NCBI RefSeq assembly: GCF_024345535.1
Contig: NZ_JAGQBH010000002.1
Location: 248,001-312,000, forward strand
Direction of reading: 5' to 3'
Length of the DNA stretch: 64,000 bases
Source: Cyanobium sp. N.Huapi 1H5
Lineage (GTDB): Bacteria > Cyanobacteriota > Cyanobacteriia > PCC-6307 > Cyanobiaceae
Each line of letters begins with the position of its first letter. The stretch's first letter is position 1. Shown here in pieces: positions 41,335 to 52,084 of this stretch. The notes below the pieces were generated by a model. The model ran no database searches, had not been told where the DNA came from, and was given only the letters and a program-made list of their open reading frames with translations. The translations under genes were made by a program, and so were the position numbers.

Positions 41335-42630
41335 TCAGATGACGGTGCCGTCGGCGATGGTGCCGTTCTTCACCACCACGACGATGCCGTTGCGGATATA
41401 GAAGTTGAGCTCCGGCCGGTCGGCCTCTTCCACCCGGTCCTTGTTGACGATGGTGACGTCGCGGCCGATGCGCACGTTCTTGTCGAGGATCGCCCCCTTC
41501 ACCGTGGTGCCCCGGCCCACGCCGATCGGGGTGCCGCCCCGCTCGCGCAGCACCAGCCGTTCCTCGGAGGATTCGAAGAAGTCCGCCCCCATCAGCAGGG
41601 TGTCCTGGAGCACCACTTCGTCTTCGACCCGGGAGCGCACGCCGAGCACGCAGTGGTGGATGCTGCAGGCCTTGAGCAGGGATCCTTCGCCGATGATCGA
41701 CTGGGTCACCTGGGCGTCCTGCAGCTTGCTGGGGGGCAGGTAGCGGGGCCGGGTGTAGATGGGGAACTTCTCGTCATAGAAGGAGAAGGCCGGGTTGGGC
41801 TGGTCGGTGAGGGCCAGGTTGGCCTCGTAGAACGCCCCGATCGTGCCGATGTCTTCCCAGTAGTCGTCGAAGAGGAAGGTCTGCAGGTGGTCCCCCCGGC
41901 CGAGGGAGGCGGGGATGATCTCCTTGCCGAAATCGGTGGCCTCCGGATGGCTGGCCAGCAGGTCGAACAGGGTGTTGCGGTTGAAGACGTAGATCCCCAT
42001 CGAGGCCAGGTAGGGCCGCTTGGCGGCCTCCTCGGCGGAGAGGCCGAGGCTCTCGGTGTTGACCCGCATGGCCTCGAGGGCGTCACCCTTGGGCTTCTCG
42101 CTGAACTCCAGGATCCGGCCGTCGGAGGAGGTGCGCATCAGGCCGAAGCCCTCCGCCTGGGCCGCGTCCACCGGCAGGGCACCCACGGTCAGTTCGGCGC
42201 CGCAGTCGATGTGGTGCTGCACGAACTTGCTGTAGTCCATCCGGTAGAGCTGGTCACCGGAAAGGATCAGGACGTGGTCCACGTCCCACTCCTGGAACAG
42301 CCACTGGTACTTGCGGACCGCATCGGCGGTGCCTTCGAACCAGCTGGGGCTGTCGGGGGTCTGCTGGGCGGCCAGCACCTCCACGAAGCCCTGGCCGAAA
42401 CCGGAGGAGAGGTTGTAGCTCATCGTCAGGTGACGGTTGAGCGAGGCGCTGTTGAACTGCGTCAGCACATAGATCTTGTTGATCTCGGAGTTGATGCAGT
42501 TGCTGATGGGAATATCGATCAGTCGGTATTTCCCGGCGAGGGGAACGGCGGGCTTCGCCCGCATCTTGGTGAGGGGGTAGAGACGTGTTCCCGCCCCGCC
42601 TCCCAGGATGATGGCCAGAACGCGTTTCAT
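41335..42630 (-). CDS. glgC: Glucose-1-phosphate adenylyltransferase (ADP-glucose pyrophosphorylase)
   Basis: Makes ADP-glucose, the committed step of glycogen synthesis. [40 protein letters not shown] is the nucleotidyl-transfer loop; [11 protein letters not shown] and [10 protein letters not shown] mark the substrate site; the C-terminal left-handed beta-helix contains [23 protein letters not shown] and the lysine-bearing [11 protein letters not shown] for 3-phosphoglycerate activation. The 431 residues are standard. It is placed between hemA and gnd, linking carbon storage with its oxidative use. Confidence 0.97.
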   Translation of the reverse strand: MKRVLAIILGGGAGTRLYPLTKMRAKPAVPLAGKYRLIDIPISNCINSEINKIYVLTQFNSASLNRHLTMSYNLSSGFGQGFVEVLAAQQTPDSPSWFEGTADAVRKYQWLFQEWDVDHVLILSGDQLYRMDYSKFVQHHIDCGAELTVGALPVDAAQAEGFGLMRTSSDGRILEFSEKPKGDALEAMRVNTESLGLSAEEAAKRPYLASMGIYVFNRNTLFDLLASHPEATDFGKEIIPASLGRGDHLQTFLFDDYWEDIGTIGAFYEANLALTDQPNPAFSFYDEKFPIYTRPRYLPPSKLQDAQVTQSIIGEGSLLKACSIHHCVLGVRSRVEDEVVLQDTLLMGADFFESSEERLVLRERGGTPIGVGRGTTVKGAILDKNVRIGRDVTIVNKDRVEEADRPELNFYIRNGIVVVVKNGTIADGTVI

Positions 42631-42777
42631 GAGCCCAGTCCTCGGTCCTTGGCTGGCCAGACCGTACTGGAGCGTGGTGACGGGGAGCGCGGCGCTGCGG
42701 CTTCTCGGTTCATGTTCCGTTGCAGTGAAATGGGGTGCTGGAGCCGGTGAAGCGGGGACCCTTCCGGGGGGCGGGGC

Positions 42778-44088
42778 TCAGGCCTCCGGCGGGTCGTCGT
42801 GAAGCTCGAAGAGGTCCTGCAGCACCGCCATGGCCGCCCGCCGCTGCTGGCGGGGCTGGGGGGCCCGCAGCCGGGTGACGGGCGTGTGCAGGATCTTGTT
42901 GATGATGCCCTTGCTGAGGGCTTCGACCACCTTCCGCTCCCGGGCGGAAAGGTCCGGACCCATGCGGCTGAGGGCCTTCTGCAGCTCCTGTTCGCGGATG
43001 TCCTCCAGCTGGAGGCGCAGCCGGTTGACCAGGGGCACCGCCTCGAGGCCGTCCCACCACTCCAGGAACAGCCGCGCCTCCTCGGCCAGGAGCCCCTCGG
43101 CCTCGGCGGCCATCTCCCGGCGGGCCTCCTGGTTGCGGGCCACCACCTCCTGGAGATCGTCGACGTCGAAACTGTCGACGCCCTGGAGTTCGGCGGCATC
43201 GGCGCTGATGTTGCGGGGCACACCGATATCGATGAGCATCAGGCTGGAGCGGCGGTTCAGCCCCTCCAGCCGCCGGGCCGTGATGATCGGCTCCTCGGCG
43301 CCGGTGCTGGTGAAGACCAGCGAGCAGGTGCTCAAGCAGTGGTCGAGGTCGTCCAGGGGGCGGCACTGCACGGGCAGGGCGGGGAAATCGGCCGCCAGGG
43401 CCTCGGCCCGGGCGACGGTGCGGTTGAGCACCACCACCCCCCGGCAGCCCTTGGCCTGCAGGTGCTGGAGCAGCAGCCGGGCCATGCGGCCGGCCCCCAC
43501 CACCGCCACCTGCTCCTGGTCGAGCGGCACCAGCTCATCGGTGCCCCGGGCCTGGCCCACCTTCAGCTGGGCCAGCTCGACGGCCGCCGAGCTGATCGAC
43601 ACCGCCCCGGTGCCCAGGTTGGTCTCGGTGCGCACCCGCTTGCCGGTGCTCACCGCCTGGTTGAGCAGGCGGTTGAGGATCGGGCCCACGGAGCGGTGCT
43701 CCTGGCCCAGGCGCACCATCTTCTTCACCTGGGAGAGGATCTGGCCCTCCCCGAGCACCAGGCTGTCGAGCCCGGCGGCCACCCGCAGCAGGTGGCCCAC
43801 GGCCTCCTCGTGGTGATAGGTGAACAGGTGGGGACGCAGCTCCTCGACCGCCAGGCCGGACTGGCGGCTGAGGAAGTCGCCGACGGCGGTGATGCCCTGT
43901 TCGGGATGGCGCAGGAGCGTGTAGATCTCCAGCCGGTTGCAGGTGCTCAGGATCGAGGCCTCGATCACCTGCTCATCCGAGCGCAGCCGCTGGAGGGAAT
44001 CCTCCATGGTCTGCTCGGGGATGCTCAGGCGCTCGCGGATTTCCACCGGAGCCGTGCGATGGCTCAGACCGACGACGGCGATGTGCAT
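42778..44088 (-). CDS. hemA: Glutamyl-tRNA reductase
   Basis: First committed step of tetrapyrrole synthesis in cyanobacteria: reduces glutamyl-tRNA to glutamate-1-semialdehyde, feeding chlorophyll, heme, bilins and cobalamin. The N-terminus [18 protein letters not shown] is followed by the catalytic cysteine C50 in [10 protein letters not shown]. The tRNA/substrate block [14 protein letters not shown] and the NADPH site [15 protein letters not shown] are conserved, and the C-terminal helical dimerisation domain is complete. It has 436 residues. It lies behind glpX with a 34-base gap. Confidence 0.97.
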   Translation of the reverse strand: MHIAVVGLSHRTAPVEIRERLSIPEQTMEDSLQRLRSDEQVIEASILSTCNRLEIYTLLRHPEQGITAVGDFLSRQSGLAVEELRPHLFTYHHEEAVGHLLRVAAGLDSLVLGEGQILSQVKKMVRLGQEHRSVGPILNRLLNQAVSTGKRVRTETNLGTGAVSISSAAVELAQLKVGQARGTDELVPLDQEQVAVVGAGRMARLLLQHLQAKGCRGVVVLNRTVARAEALAADFPALPVQCRPLDDLDHCLSTCSLVFTSTGAEEPIITARRLEGLNRRSSLMLIDIGVPRNISADAAELQGVDSFDVDDLQEVVARNQEARREMAAEAEGLLAEEARLFLEWWDGLEAVPLVNRLRLQLEDIREQELQKALSRMGPDLSARERKVVEALSKGIINKILHTPVTRLRAPQPRQQRRAAMAVLQDLFELHDDPPEA

Positions 44089-44122
44089 GGAGGCGGGCTC
44101 CGAGGTCCGGACTCTGGTGGGA

Positions 44123-45127
44123 TCAGCGCAGGGCGATGCTCTTGGCGCCCTCCTTGATATGCACCGTATCGGTGAAGCGGGCGCTGTGGTCGAGGGTGCT
44201 GATGATCAGGCTGCTGGTGCGGGTGCAGTCGTCCTCGAAGACGACGCCCTTGAACAGCAGGCCGGGGGTGATGCCGCTGCCGGCGAAGACCACGTTCTCG
44301 CCGGAGGCGAGCTCCTCGGCCTCATAGACCTTGTCGACGTCGGTGATGCCCATCTCGTTGAGGCGGGCGATGTTGCCCTCCTTGGTGTAGTCGGCCCACT
44401 CGCTGGTCTGGGCGATGGCGGGGTCGTACACCAGCTGGCCCTGGAAGTGGCCGCCGAGGGCCCGCAGGGCGGCGGCGGAGATCACACCCTCGGGGGCGGC
44501 GCCGATGCCCATCAGGCAGTGGGTGCCGGTGCCGGCGAAGCCGCAGGCGATGGCGGCCTGCACGTCACCGTCGCTGATCGGCTTGACGCGGGCGCCGGTG
44601 GCGCGGATCTCGGCGATCAGGGCCTTGTGGCGGGCGCGGTCCATGACCACGATGGTGAGGTCGCTGGCGGGCACACCCAGGCACTCGCTCAGGATGGCGA
44701 TGTTTTCGGTGGCGCTCTTGCGGATGTCCACCTTGCCCTTGGCGGCCGGGGGCGCCGCCAGCTTCTTCATGTAGAAGTCGGGCGCGTAGAACAGGCCGCC
44801 TCGGTCGCTGGCGGCCAGCACGGCCATCGAGCCGTCCTGGGCGTTGGCGCAGAGGTTGGTGCCCTCGCAGGGGTCGACGGCGAAGTCCACGCCGGGGCCG
44901 GTGCCGCTGCCGACTTCCTCGCCGATGTAAAGCATGGGGGCTTCATCGCGCTCCCCTTCCCCGATCACGATCCGGCCCTGCATGGCGATGCTGCCCATGC
45001 GGGTGCGCATCGCCTCCACCGCAGCGGCATCGGCTTCGTCCTTCTTGCCGAGCCCGGTCAGGCGGGCAGAGGCGATGGCGGCCTGCTCGACGACTTCGAG
45101 CAGTTCCTGGATAAGAGTGCGATCCAC
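44123..45127 (-). CDS. glpX: Class II fructose-1,6-bisphosphatase/sedoheptulose-1,7-bisphosphatase
   Basis: The dual-function Calvin-cycle phosphatase of cyanobacteria, acting on both fructose and sedoheptulose bisphosphates. GlpX fold motifs: [21 protein letters not shown], then [28 protein letters not shown] (metal and substrate site), and [13 protein letters not shown]. Length 334 is the typical cyanobacterial FBP/SBPase. First gene of a minus-strand run hemA-glgC-gnd-pgl; divergent from rpe across about 200 bases. Confidence 0.95.
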   Translation of the reverse strand: MDRTLIQELLEVVEQAAIASARLTGLGKKDEADAAAVEAMRTRMGSIAMQGRIVIGEGERDEAPMLYIGEEVGSGTGPGVDFAVDPCEGTNLCANAQDGSMAVLAASDRGGLFYAPDFYMKKLAAPPAAKGKVDIRKSATENIAILSECLGVPASDLTIVVMDRARHKALIAEIRATGARVKPISDGDVQAAIACGFAGTGTHCLMGIGAAPEGVISAAALRALGGHFQGQLVYDPAIAQTSEWADYTKEGNIARLNEMGITDVDKVYEAEELASGENVVFAGSGITPGLLFKGVVFEDDCTRTSSLIISTLDHSARFTDTVHIKEGAKSIALR

Positions 45128-45242
45128 AACGGTCCGGCAGGGGGAGGGGCCTCAACGAGGGGCCGGCACGCCGGAGGCGGACCGCAGGCAAAGCGGGGAA
45201 AGATCCAGCCGCTGCAAGGCCTCTCGGAGTCGAAGCGGGGCC

Positions 45243-45301
45243 ATCGTATCAGCGCGCCCGGGAGCGGCCCGGGAGACCCACGATGGGCCGCTCCTTACAA
45301 T
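45243..45301. promoter_or_regulatory. Back-to-back -10 elements between glpX and rpe
   Basis: On the plus strand TACAAT (45296-45301) stands about 30 bases before the rpe ATG and matches the TATAAT consensus at five of six positions. On the minus strand TACGAT (45243-45248) lies about 115 bases before the glpX ATG. No convincing -35 hexamers are visible. The sequence between is GC-rich and includes CCCGGGAGCGGCCCGGG-like symmetry (45258-45273). Confidence 0.4.
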
Positions 45302-45331
45302 CACTTCATTCTTCCGCTGCGGTGGCCGTCC

Positions 45332-46015
45332 ATGAGCACCAAGCCCCTGGTGATCTCCCCGTCGATCCTTTCGGCCGACTTCTCCCGCCTTGGCGACGAC
45401 GTCCGGGCCGTCGACGCCGCCGGTGCCGACTGGATCCACGTGGACGTGATGGACGGCCGCTTCGTGCCCAACATCACCATCGGCCCCCTGATCGTCGAGG
45501 CCCTGCGCCCGGTGACCACCAAGCCCCTCGACGTGCACCTGATGATCGTCGAGCCCGAGAAGTACGTGGCCGATTTCGCCAAGGCCGGGGCCGACATCAT
45601 CAGCGTCCAGGTGGAGGCCTGCCCCCACCTGCACCGCAACCTCAGCCAGATCAAGGACCTCGGCAAGATGGCCGGTGCCGTGCTCAACCCCAGCACCCCC
45701 CTCGACACCCTCGAGTACTGCCTGGAGCTCTGTGATCTGGTGCTGATCATGAGCGTCAACCCCGGCTTCGGCGGCCAGAGCTTCATCCCCTCCCAGGTGG
45801 AGAAGATCCGCCAGCTGCGCCGCCTCTGCGACGAGCGGGGCCTCGATCCCTGGATCGAGGTGGACGGCGGCATCAAGGCCGGCAACGCCTGGCAGGTGAT
45901 CGAGGCCGGCGCCAACGCGATCGTCAGCGGCTCGGGGGTCTTCGGCCACGCCGACTACGCCGAGGCCATCACCGGCATCCGCAACAGCCGCCGCCCCGAA
46001 CCGGCGCTGGTCTGA
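45332..46015 (+). CDS. rpe: Ribulose-phosphate 3-epimerase
   Basis: Interconverts ribulose 5-phosphate and xylulose 5-phosphate in the Calvin and pentose phosphate cycles. The TIM barrel shows [39 protein letters not shown] (metal-binding His/Asp), [29 protein letters not shown] and [12 protein letters not shown]. It has 227 residues. The frame is open for more than a kilobase upstream, but that part lies antisense to glpX and hemA; the ATG at [13 protein letters not shown] is right. It is followed at once by two hairpins. Confidence 0.97.
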   Translation: MSTKPLVISPSILSADFSRLGDDVRAVDAAGADWIHVDVMDGRFVPNITIGPLIVEALRPVTTKPLDVHLMIVEPEKYVADFAKAGADIISVQVEACPHLHRNLSQIKDLGKMAGAVLNPSTPLDTLEYCLELCDLVLIMSVNPGFGGQSFIPSQVEKIRQLRRLCDERGLDPWIEVDGGIKAGNAWQVIEAGANAIVSGSGVFGHADYAEAITGIRNSRRPEPALV

Positions 46016-46021
46016 TGCTCA

Positions 46022-46048
46022 AAAGGCCGCCCACACCGTGCGGCCTTT
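46022..46048 (-). terminator. Hairpin 1 between rpe and ccsA (best for the minus-strand transcript)
   Basis: AAAGGCCGC and GCGGCCTTT form nine perfect pairs around a 9-base loop. On the minus strand the stem ends in TTTT, so it fits termination of the typA-lpt-ccsA run. On the plus strand it starts only six bases beyond the rpe stop. Confidence 0.7.
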
Positions 46049-46071
46049 CGATGGGCAGGACCTTGAGAGTG

Positions 46072-46097
46072 GGGCCCGTGAGGAACGGGCCCTTTTT
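46072..46097 (+). terminator. Intrinsic terminator of rpe
   Basis: GGGCCCG, a 7-base loop, CGGGCCC, then TTTTT on the plus strand. With hairpin 1 it forms a two-part convergent termination region about 95 bases long. Confidence 0.85.
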
Positions 46098-46110
46098 GTT
46101 GCGCCGCTGT

Positions 46111-47022
46111 TCAGCTGCCCAGGAACCAGCCATAGCTGTGCAGCCCGATGCCGAGCAGATTCACGCCGATGTAGCAGACGGCGATCACCACCAGGCCAGC
46201 CGACGCCACAATCGCCGGGCGGCGCCCCTGCCAGCCGCGGATCAGGCGGGTGTGCAGGTAGGCGGCATAGACCAGCCAGCAGATCAGGGCCCAGGTTTCC
46301 TTGGGGTCCCAGCTCCACCAGCTGCCCCAGGCCTCATTCGCCCAGACGGCTCCGCTCACCAGGCCCACCGAGAGCAACAGGAAGCCCACCGTGATCGTGC
46401 GGTAGCTGAGGCTGTCGAGCTGCTCGCTGATCCGGAAACTGCTGCTGCTGAGCGCCATGGCACCGGGGCCGTCGCTGGCCAGCCGTGCCTGGCGGAAGCC
46501 GCCGCTGCCGATTGAGCTGCTGCGCAGTTCCAGATCCTCGTTGCGGTCGACGAACAGCACGGCCACCGACAGCAGCGAGCCCACCAGCAGGGCGGCGTAG
46601 CTGACCATGATCACGCTGACATGCATCACCAGCCAGCTGGAGCGCAGGGCCGGCACCAGGGGCGAGGCCTCCTGGAGGCGATCCGGCAGGGCGAAGCTGG
46701 CGAAGGCCACGCAGCCCAGGCCCATCGGCGTGGCCGCCGCCGCCACCAGCGGGTTGGGCCAGCTGCGCTCCACCAGCAGCTGGGTGAGGGTGCAGGCCCA
46801 GGCCAGGAAGCAGAGCGATTCGTAGAGGTTGCTGATCGGAAAGTGGCCCGACTCCCACCAGCGCAGCACCAGCTGGGCGGTGAGGCAGAGATTGGCCGAG
46901 GCCACCAGGATCCTGACCACCGGATTGCTGTGGCCGCCGCTGACGGACCAGAAGGCGATGGGCAGCACCAGCAGGAGCAGGGCGAAGGCCGCGAGGCCGA
47001 GGCCGATGACCGGATCGTTCAC
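46111..47022 (-). CDS. ccsA: Cytochrome c biogenesis protein CcsA
   Basis: System II cytochrome c maturation: CcsA (with CcsB/Ccs1, not in this window) carries heme across the thylakoid/plasma membrane and joins it to apocytochromes. It has about eight membrane helices. The tryptophan-rich heme-handling motif is [19 protein letters not shown] near residues 235-255. [19 protein letters not shown] is the other conserved block. The GTG start ([17 protein letters not shown]) gives 303 residues, similar to plastid CcsA; the frame is open much further upstream inside the lptF/G gene, which is not coding. It follows the permease gene by 56 bases. Confidence 0.92.
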   Translation of the reverse strand: MNDPVIGLGLAAFALLLLVLPIAFWSVSGGHSNPVVRILVASANLCLTAQLVLRWWESGHFPISNLYESLCFLAWACTLTQLLVERSWPNPLVAAAATPMGLGCVAFASFALPDRLQEASPLVPALRSSWLVMHVSVIMVSYAALLVGSLLSVAVLFVDRNEDLELRSSSIGSGGFRQARLASDGPGAMALSSSSFRISEQLDSLSYRTITVGFLLLSVGLVSGAVWANEAWGSWWSWDPKETWALICWLVYAAYLHTRLIRGWQGRRPAIVASAGLVVIAVCYIGVNLLGIGLHSYGWFLGS

Positions 47023-47078
47023 CAAGGGAGCGGATCGAAACCGATCCACTTTGCCGTGCCATCCCCCCGGTGGGGGCC

Positions 47079-48299
47079 TCAGCGGCTCGCCTGTCGCAGC
47101 AGCCAGAGTCCCCCGGCCAGGCCGATGGCCACCGGCAGCCAGGCCGCCATGAAGGGCATCAGGGTGCCCGTGATCCCCAGGGAGCTGAAGATGAAGGACA
47201 TCAGGTAGTAGCCGAAGATCAGCAGCACGCTGATGCCGAACCCCTGGCTGCGGCTGGTGCGCGAGTTGGGTCGGACCCCCAGGCTGCTGCCGATCAGGCC
47301 GAACACCAGGCAGATGGCCGGGAAGGCGAACTTCTCCTGGATGCGCACCCGCAGCCGCCGCGCCTCCTTGGTGTTGTTGGCCTCCAGCAGCAGCCGCTCC
47401 GCCGTAAGCGCCTGGCCCACAGTCATGGTGCTGGCGTCGGTGGGCAGCTGGGCCACCTCGATCGGGTCGCGGGTGAAGGGGTAGAGGTAGCGGTCGAAGC
47501 TGGCCGAGGTGGTGGTGCCGGTGGCGACGTCGATGTTGGTGATGCGGCCCTTGTTGAACTCCCACATGCCCTCCTCCTCATTCCACTTGCCGGTGAGGGC
47601 CGTGAGCATCTGCCGGTAGCCGTGGCGGGAGAAGTCGAGCAGGGTGACATCGAGCATGACCCCCTTGCGGAACTGGCGGGCATGGAAGATGTGGGTCAGC
47701 CACTTGACTGATTCGCCGTTGGGCAGCTTGACGTCGGTGAAGCGGGAATAGAGGGCGTTGTCGCTCTGCTCGGTGGCGATGGCCTTGCCAAGGGCCCGCT
47801 CCAGGCTGTTGGTGGCTTCCAGATTCGCCCGCGGCACGATCGCGTCGTTGAACACGAAGGTGAGCAGGGTCATCACCAGGGCCAGGGCCATGGCCGGCAG
47901 CACCATGCGCCGGGTGCTCACGCCCACGCTGCGCAGGGCGGTCAGCTCGCTGCTTCCCGACAGGCGGCTGTAGGCCAGCAGGGTGGCCATCAGGGTGGCC
48001 ATCGGAAAGGACAGCACCAGGAAGGAGGGCAGCCTCAGCATCAGCACCTTCATCGCGGCCAGCACCGGCAGGCCGGACTCGGCCACCCGGCGCACCAGTT
48101 CGAACACCGCCCCCACCGAGAGGGACACGGCGGTGAAGGCGGCGATGCCGAACAGCAACGGGCCCAGCAGTTCCTGCAGCAGCCAGCGGTCGAGCAGGGG
48201 CAGATCCCGCCAGCGGGGGACCCGCTTCCAGTCACGCAGCCGCTCGCCGCCCGGCAGTTGCAGCCAGGTGGGGCGCTTCTCCAGCAGGGCCCCCTTCAA
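47079..48299 (-). CDS. LptF/LptG-family permease (YjgP/YjgQ)
   Basis: Inner-membrane part of the lipopolysaccharide exporter. Three N-terminal helices ([19 protein letters not shown], the [21 protein letters not shown] block, then [19 protein letters not shown]) precede a periplasmic beta-jellyroll-like domain (about 155-300), and three helices close the C-terminus ([52 protein letters not shown]). It has 406 residues. Only one such permease is visible here, so it may form a homodimer, as suggested for cyanobacteria, or the partner is elsewhere. The TTG start overlaps the lptB stop by four bases (TTGA). Confidence 0.88.
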   Translation of the reverse strand: MKGALLEKRPTWLQLPGGERLRDWKRVPRWRDLPLLDRWLLQELLGPLLFGIAAFTAVSLSVGAVFELVRRVAESGLPVLAAMKVLMLRLPSFLVLSFPMATLMATLLAYSRLSGSSELTALRSVGVSTRRMVLPAMALALVMTLLTFVFNDAIVPRANLEATNSLERALGKAIATEQSDNALYSRFTDVKLPNGESVKWLTHIFHARQFRKGVMLDVTLLDFSRHGYRQMLTALTGKWNEEEGMWEFNKGRITNIDVATGTTTSASFDRYLYPFTRDPIEVAQLPTDASTMTVGQALTAERLLLEANNTKEARRLRVRIQEKFAFPAICLVFGLIGSSLGVRPNSRTSRSQGFGISVLLIFGYYLMSFIFSSLGITGTLMPFMAAWLPVAIGLAGGLWLLRQASR

Positions 48300-49024
48300 A
48301 GCTGGAAGCCCTCGCCGAGGTAGTGACGCCGCACCAGGGGATCGTTGGCCACGGAAAGGGAGGCACCGGAGGCAAGGATCCTGCCATCGGCCAGGATGTA
48401 GGCCCGGTCGGTGATCGCCAGGGTCTCCCGGACGTTGTGATCGGTGATCAGCACGCCCATGCCCCGGCCCCGCAGGCTGTCGATCAGGGCCTGGAGATCG
48501 GCCACGGCCATGGGATCCACCCCCGCGAACGGTTCGTCGAGCAGCAGGTAGCGCGGACCCTGGTCGCCCACCGCCAGGGCCCTGGCCACCTCGCAGCGAC
48601 GCCGCTCCCCGCCGGAGAGCTGGTAGCCGCGGCGGTGCTGGAAGCCGCTGAGATGGAAATCCTCGATCAGCACCTCCAAGCGCTGGCGGCGCCCGGCCGG
48701 ATCCGACCCGCTCTCCTGCAGGGCAAGCATCAGGTTGTCGCGGACGCTGAGCTGGCGGAACACGCTCGCCTCCTGGGGGAGGTAGCCGATGCCGAGGCGG
48801 GCGCGGCGGGGCATGGGCAGATGGGCCACCGACTCACCATCCAGCAGCACCTCACCGCAGTCGGGCCGCAGCAGGCCGGTGACCAGGTTGAAGGTGGTGG
48901 TCTTGCCGGCCCCGTTCGGACCCAGCAGCCCCACCACCTCCCCGGGGTGGAGATCCAGGCTCACGTCGGTCACCAGGGGGCGGCCGGCGAGGGTGATCGC
49001 CACCCTCTCCAGAACCAGGCTCAC
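48296..49024 (-). CDS. lptB: LPS export ABC transporter ATP-binding protein LptB
   Basis: ATPase that powers the Lpt bridge. Walker A is GPNGAGKTT at 35-43, the signature LSGGERRRCEVARAL lies near 143-157, Walker B/D-loop RYLLLDEPFAGVDP, and switch H-loop LITDHNVRETL. GIGYLPQEASVFRQLSVRDNLM is the LptB-specific Q-loop region. The 242 residues are standard. The GTG start overlaps the lptA stop (GTGA). On both sides the Lpt components are joined by 4-base overlaps, which fits balanced production of the complex. Confidence 0.94.
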   Translation of the reverse strand: MSLVLERVAITLAGRPLVTDVSLDLHPGEVVGLLGPNGAGKTTTFNLVTGLLRPDCGEVLLDGESVAHLPMPRRARLGIGYLPQEASVFRQLSVRDNLMLALQESGSDPAGRRQRLEVLIEDFHLSGFQHRRGYQLSGGERRRCEVARALAVGDQGPRYLLLDEPFAGVDPMAVADLQALIDSLRGRGMGVLITDHNVRETLAITDRAYILADGRILASGASLSVANDPLVRRHYLGEGFQL

Positions 49025-49542
49025 GGCTTGGGGGTGGCAGGCTTGGCTGCGTCAGGCTTGGCGGTGCCCTGCTGCTGCAGGCGGAACTTGCTGAAGACCT
49101 GCTTGCCCGCAGGCGGCTCCGCCAGCATGCGCTCGCTGTCGAGCTGGTACACCAGCCGCTCCGCCCGCAGCCGCTGGCCGTCGGTGTCGATCACATCGAC
49201 ATCGCCGGTGAGCACCAGGCGTCCCTCGTTGCTGAAGTACTGGGCCTGGCGCGAGGTGGCCGTCATGCCCCGGTCGGCATAGACGATGCGCACGTTGCCC
49301 GTGGCGGTGACGATGCCGTTCTGATTGTCGGCCTGCTGCACGTCGGACTCGATCGTGACCATGCCGGTGGCGGGCGTCTTCGGCCGCTGGGTCTGGGCCG
49401 TGGCGGCCGGCGCCTGGGCCGCGACGGGGCGGGACGGGAGCACCAGCAGGGCGGCGCCCACGAACCCCGCGGCAAGCACGAACAGCAGTGGGCGGGGGGG
49501 CAGGGTCAAGGTGGAAATCGTGGAGGCCTTGAGTGTGCTCAA
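49021..49542 (-). CDS. lptA: LptA-like (OstA-domain) periplasmic LPS-transport protein
   Basis: LptA-type proteins form the periplasmic beta-jellyroll bridge for lipopolysaccharide. After a signal sequence (LLFVLAAGFVGAALLVLPSRPVAAQA) comes the OstA domain at about 60-150: VTIESDVQQADNQNGIVTATGNVRIVY, then AQYFSNEGRLVLTGDVDVIDTDG. The TTG start at the upstream DUF309 stop (TTGA) matches the overlap pattern of the cluster and gives 173 residues; a second in-frame TTG at 49509 would give 162. The C-terminal tail is Lys/Pro/Ala-rich. Together with LptB and the permease it supports a working Lpt system, with LptC encoded behind metG. Confidence 0.82.
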   Translation of the reverse strand: MSTLKASTISTLTLPPRPLLFVLAAGFVGAALLVLPSRPVAAQAPAATAQTQRPKTPATGMVTIESDVQQADNQNGIVTATGNVRIVYADRGMTATSRQAQYFSNEGRLVLTGDVDVIDTDGQRLRAERLVYQLDSERMLAEPPAGKQVFSKFRLQQQGTAKPDAAKPATPKP

Positions 49543-49955
49543 TGTACCGGCGCCGTGCCCGTTCCCCGCGCCAGTTCCAGGCGCGGCAGGGGCAGGCCGG
49601 TGAGATCGGCCTGCTGCTGCAGGGCCTCCAGCCGCTGGGCGGCCAGGAGCCGGACTGGCGCCAGGGCCAGGCCCAGGGCCTCGTCGCCGCAGCCCCGCAG
49701 CCGGCCCAGCCCTTCGCCCATCAGCACCGTGGCGCCACGGCGGTTGTCGCGCTCGAGGTGCAGTTCGGCCACAGCGATCTGCAGCAGTCCCTGGAGCACG
49801 GGCCGCATCGGTCCCTGGGTCTCGTGCCAGAGCTCCTCGAAGCCGTCGTGGCAGGCGTACCACTCGGCCGCATTGAAGTGGTCGACGGCCTGCCGCAGGC
49901 GTGGATCCGCCTGCAGCAGGGTTTCCTCATCGGCGGTTGGGGCGCCGGGACTCAA
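49539..49955 (-). CDS. DUF309-family protein
   Basis: A small all-helical protein with the DUF309 signature HFNAAEWYACHDGFEELWHE near residues 26-45, followed by GLLQIAVAELHLERDNRRGA. Function unknown; the His/Glu-rich signature suggests metal binding, which is inference. It has 138 residues. The TTG start overlaps the typA stop and its own stop overlaps the lptA start, both as TTGA, so it is translated as part of the typA-lpt chain. Confidence 0.8.
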   Translation of the reverse strand: MSPGAPTADEETLLQADPRLRQAVDHFNAAEWYACHDGFEELWHETQGPMRPVLQGLLQIAVAELHLERDNRRGATVLMGEGLGRLRGCGDEALGLALAPVRLLAAQRLEALQQQADLTGLPLPRLELARGTGTAPVH

Positions 49956-51760
49956 CGCTTGGCGGGCTTCTTCACCGGCATCTTGCGCAGCCGGATCGAC
50001 TCGGGGGTGACCTCCAGCATCTCGTCGGGGCCGATGTACTCGAGGGCCCGCTCCAGGGTCATCTGGATCGGCGACTGGAGGGTGTCGAGCACCTCGGCGC
50101 CGGCCGAGCGGATGTTGGTGACCTGCTTGGCCTTGCAGACGTTGAGCTCGAGATCGGGCGGACGGTTGTGCTCGCCGACGATCATTCCCTTGTAGACCTT
50201 GGTGCCGGGGGTGATGAAGAACTGGCCGCGGTCCTCGGCGCCCTTGAGGGCGTAGAAGGTGGCGGTCCCCTCCTCGAAGGCGATCAGCACGCCGTTGCGG
50301 CGGGCGTCGAAGTCGCCCTGCATGGGGCGGTAATCGAGGAAGGAGTGGCTCATGATCCCCTCGCCGCGGCTGGCGCGGATGAATTCACCCCGGAAGCCGA
50401 TCAGGCCCCGGGAGGGCACCACGAACTCCAGCTGGGTGCGGCCGTCGCTGGTGGCCTCCATGTTCTGCATCTCGCCCTTGCGGATGCCCAGCTTCTCGAT
50501 GCAGCTGCCCACCGCCTCCTCGGGCACGTCCATCACCAGGGTTTCGAACGGCTCGTGGGGCGTGCCGTCGATGGTGCGGAAGATCACCTGGGGCTGGGAC
50601 ACCTGGAACTCGAAGCCCTCGCGGCGCATCGTCTCGATCAGGATGCCGAGGTGCAGCTCACCGCGGCCGCAGACGGAGAAGCGGTCGGGGGAGTCGGTGT
50701 CCTCCACCCGCAGGGCCACGTTGGTGAGCAGCTCCCGCTGCAGGCGGTCGCGCAGCTGGCGGCTGGTGACGAACTTGCCTTCCTTGCCGGCGAAGGGGGA
50801 GTCGTTGACGACGAAGGTCATCTGCAGGGTGGGTTCGTCCACCTTGATCAGCGGCAGGGCCTCCGGGTGGTCGGGGCAGGCGATGGTCTCGCCGATGTTG
50901 ACCTCATCGAAACCGGCGACGGCCACCAGATCGCCTGCGCGGGCTTCGGGGATCTCCACCCGCTGCAGACCCTGGAAGCCGAGCAGCTTGCTGATCCGGC
51001 CGCGCTTGATGCTGCCGTCGTCGCGGATCAGGGCGACGTTCTGTCCGCCGGCGATCGTGCCGTTGTGGACCCGGCCGATCATGATCCGGCCGAGGAAATC
51101 GGAGTAGTCGAGGGTGGTGACCTGCATCTGCAGGGGCTTGGTGGGATCACCCACCGGCGGCGGAACATGCCGCAGGATGGCGTCGAAGAGCGGCTTCATG
51201 TTGTCGCTCTCGGTGGCCATGTCGGGCTTGGCGTAACCGCCCATGCCGCTGCCGAAGAGATAGGTGAAATCGCACTGGTCGTCGTCGGCGCCGAGCTCGA
51301 TGAACAGATCGAGCACCTTGTCGACGGCCTGCTCGGGATCCACTCGGGCCCGGTCGATCTTGTTGACGAAGACGATCGGCCGCAGGCCCTTCTCCAGGGC
51401 CTTCTTGAGCACGAAGCGCGTCTGGGGCATGGGGCCCTCGTTGGCGTCCACGATCAGCAGGCAGCCATCCACCATGCCCAGCACCCGCTCCACCTCACCG
51501 CCGAAGTCGGAGTGACCGGGGGTGTCGACGATGTTGATGCGGATGCCGTTGTAATCCACGGCGGTGTTCTTGGAGAGGATCGTGATCCCCCTCTCCCGCT
51601 CCAGATCGTTGGAATCGAGCACACAGGTGGGCACCGCTTCACCTTCGCGGAAGATGCCGGACTGCTCAAGCAGGGCATCCACCAGGGTGGTCTTGCCGTG
51701 GTCGACGTGGGCAATGATCGCGATATTGCGTATCGGGGCGCCTTTGATGTCGCCGCTCAT
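49952..51760 (-). CDS. typA: Ribosome-associated GTPase TypA/BipA
   Basis: Translational GTPase that assists 50S assembly and growth under stress or cold. GTPase motifs: [11 protein letters not shown] (about 17-26), [16 protein letters not shown], and [12 protein letters not shown]. The C-terminal BipA-specific domain contains [36 protein letters not shown]. The 602 residues are full length. It is the first gene of the typA-DUF309-lptA-lptB-lptF/G-ccsA run; a leader of up to about 265 bases precedes it. Confidence 0.97.
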   Translation of the reverse strand: MSGDIKGAPIRNIAIIAHVDHGKTTLVDALLEQSGIFREGEAVPTCVLDSNDLERERGITILSKNTAVDYNGIRINIVDTPGHSDFGGEVERVLGMVDGCLLIVDANEGPMPQTRFVLKKALEKGLRPIVFVNKIDRARVDPEQAVDKVLDLFIELGADDDQCDFTYLFGSGMGGYAKPDMATESDNMKPLFDAILRHVPPPVGDPTKPLQMQVTTLDYSDFLGRIMIGRVHNGTIAGGQNVALIRDDGSIKRGRISKLLGFQGLQRVEIPEARAGDLVAVAGFDEVNIGETIACPDHPEALPLIKVDEPTLQMTFVVNDSPFAGKEGKFVTSRQLRDRLQRELLTNVALRVEDTDSPDRFSVCGRGELHLGILIETMRREGFEFQVSQPQVIFRTIDGTPHEPFETLVMDVPEEAVGSCIEKLGIRKGEMQNMEATSDGRTQLEFVVPSRGLIGFRGEFIRASRGEGIMSHSFLDYRPMQGDFDARRNGVLIAFEEGTATFYALKGAEDRGQFFITPGTKVYKGMIVGEHNRPPDLELNVCKAKQVTNIRSAGAEVLDTLQSPIQMTLERALEYIGPDEMLEVTPESIRLRKMPVKKPAKR

Positions 51761-52084
51761 GGGGATGTCGTCCTGCGAAGGTGAGGGAAGGGGTTCGACG
51801 GAATCGAATCGACGGTGGTCGTTTCCAGGGAAACGGGGCGTTGATGGCGAGACGAAGAAGACATGTCGCTGCCAACGTTGCGTTCAGCTAGGCGTTCAGG
51901 GGGGCGGAATGGGGAATCCAGGGTCCTGAACGGGGACCAACCAGCGCTCTGACGCTTCGGAAGGGTTTTCGGGGAAACCCTGCCGCGCCGGCCCGGTGGG
52001 ACATGTGGCGAACGTTGAAGCGATTCTTTATCCTACTCCCACCCCCTCCCGCGACAGCGGCGGCGGGTCCCCGAACCTGCCGGC
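51761..52084. promoter_or_regulatory. Intergenic region in front of typA, likely a long leader
   Basis: 324 bases between the VanY-like gene and typA, no gene seen. A -10-like TAGGAT on the minus strand at 52030-52035 would give a 5' leader of about 260 bases. The leader includes AGGGTTT/AAACCCT (near 51961-51980), a short GTTTC/GAAAC stem (near 51820), and two direct copies of GCGTTCAG at 51880-51887 and 51892-51899 (12-base period). It may hold translational control of typA; no known riboswitch is recognised. Confidence 0.35.

Noticed and set aside
43937-45331. Long upstream extension of the rpe reading frame
   Set aside because: Covers glpX and hemA in antisense; the true rpe start is the ATG at the conserved N-terminus.
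51761-52084. Known riboswitch in the typA leader
   Set aside because: Short stems and repeats are present but no conserved core of a class I know could be matched.
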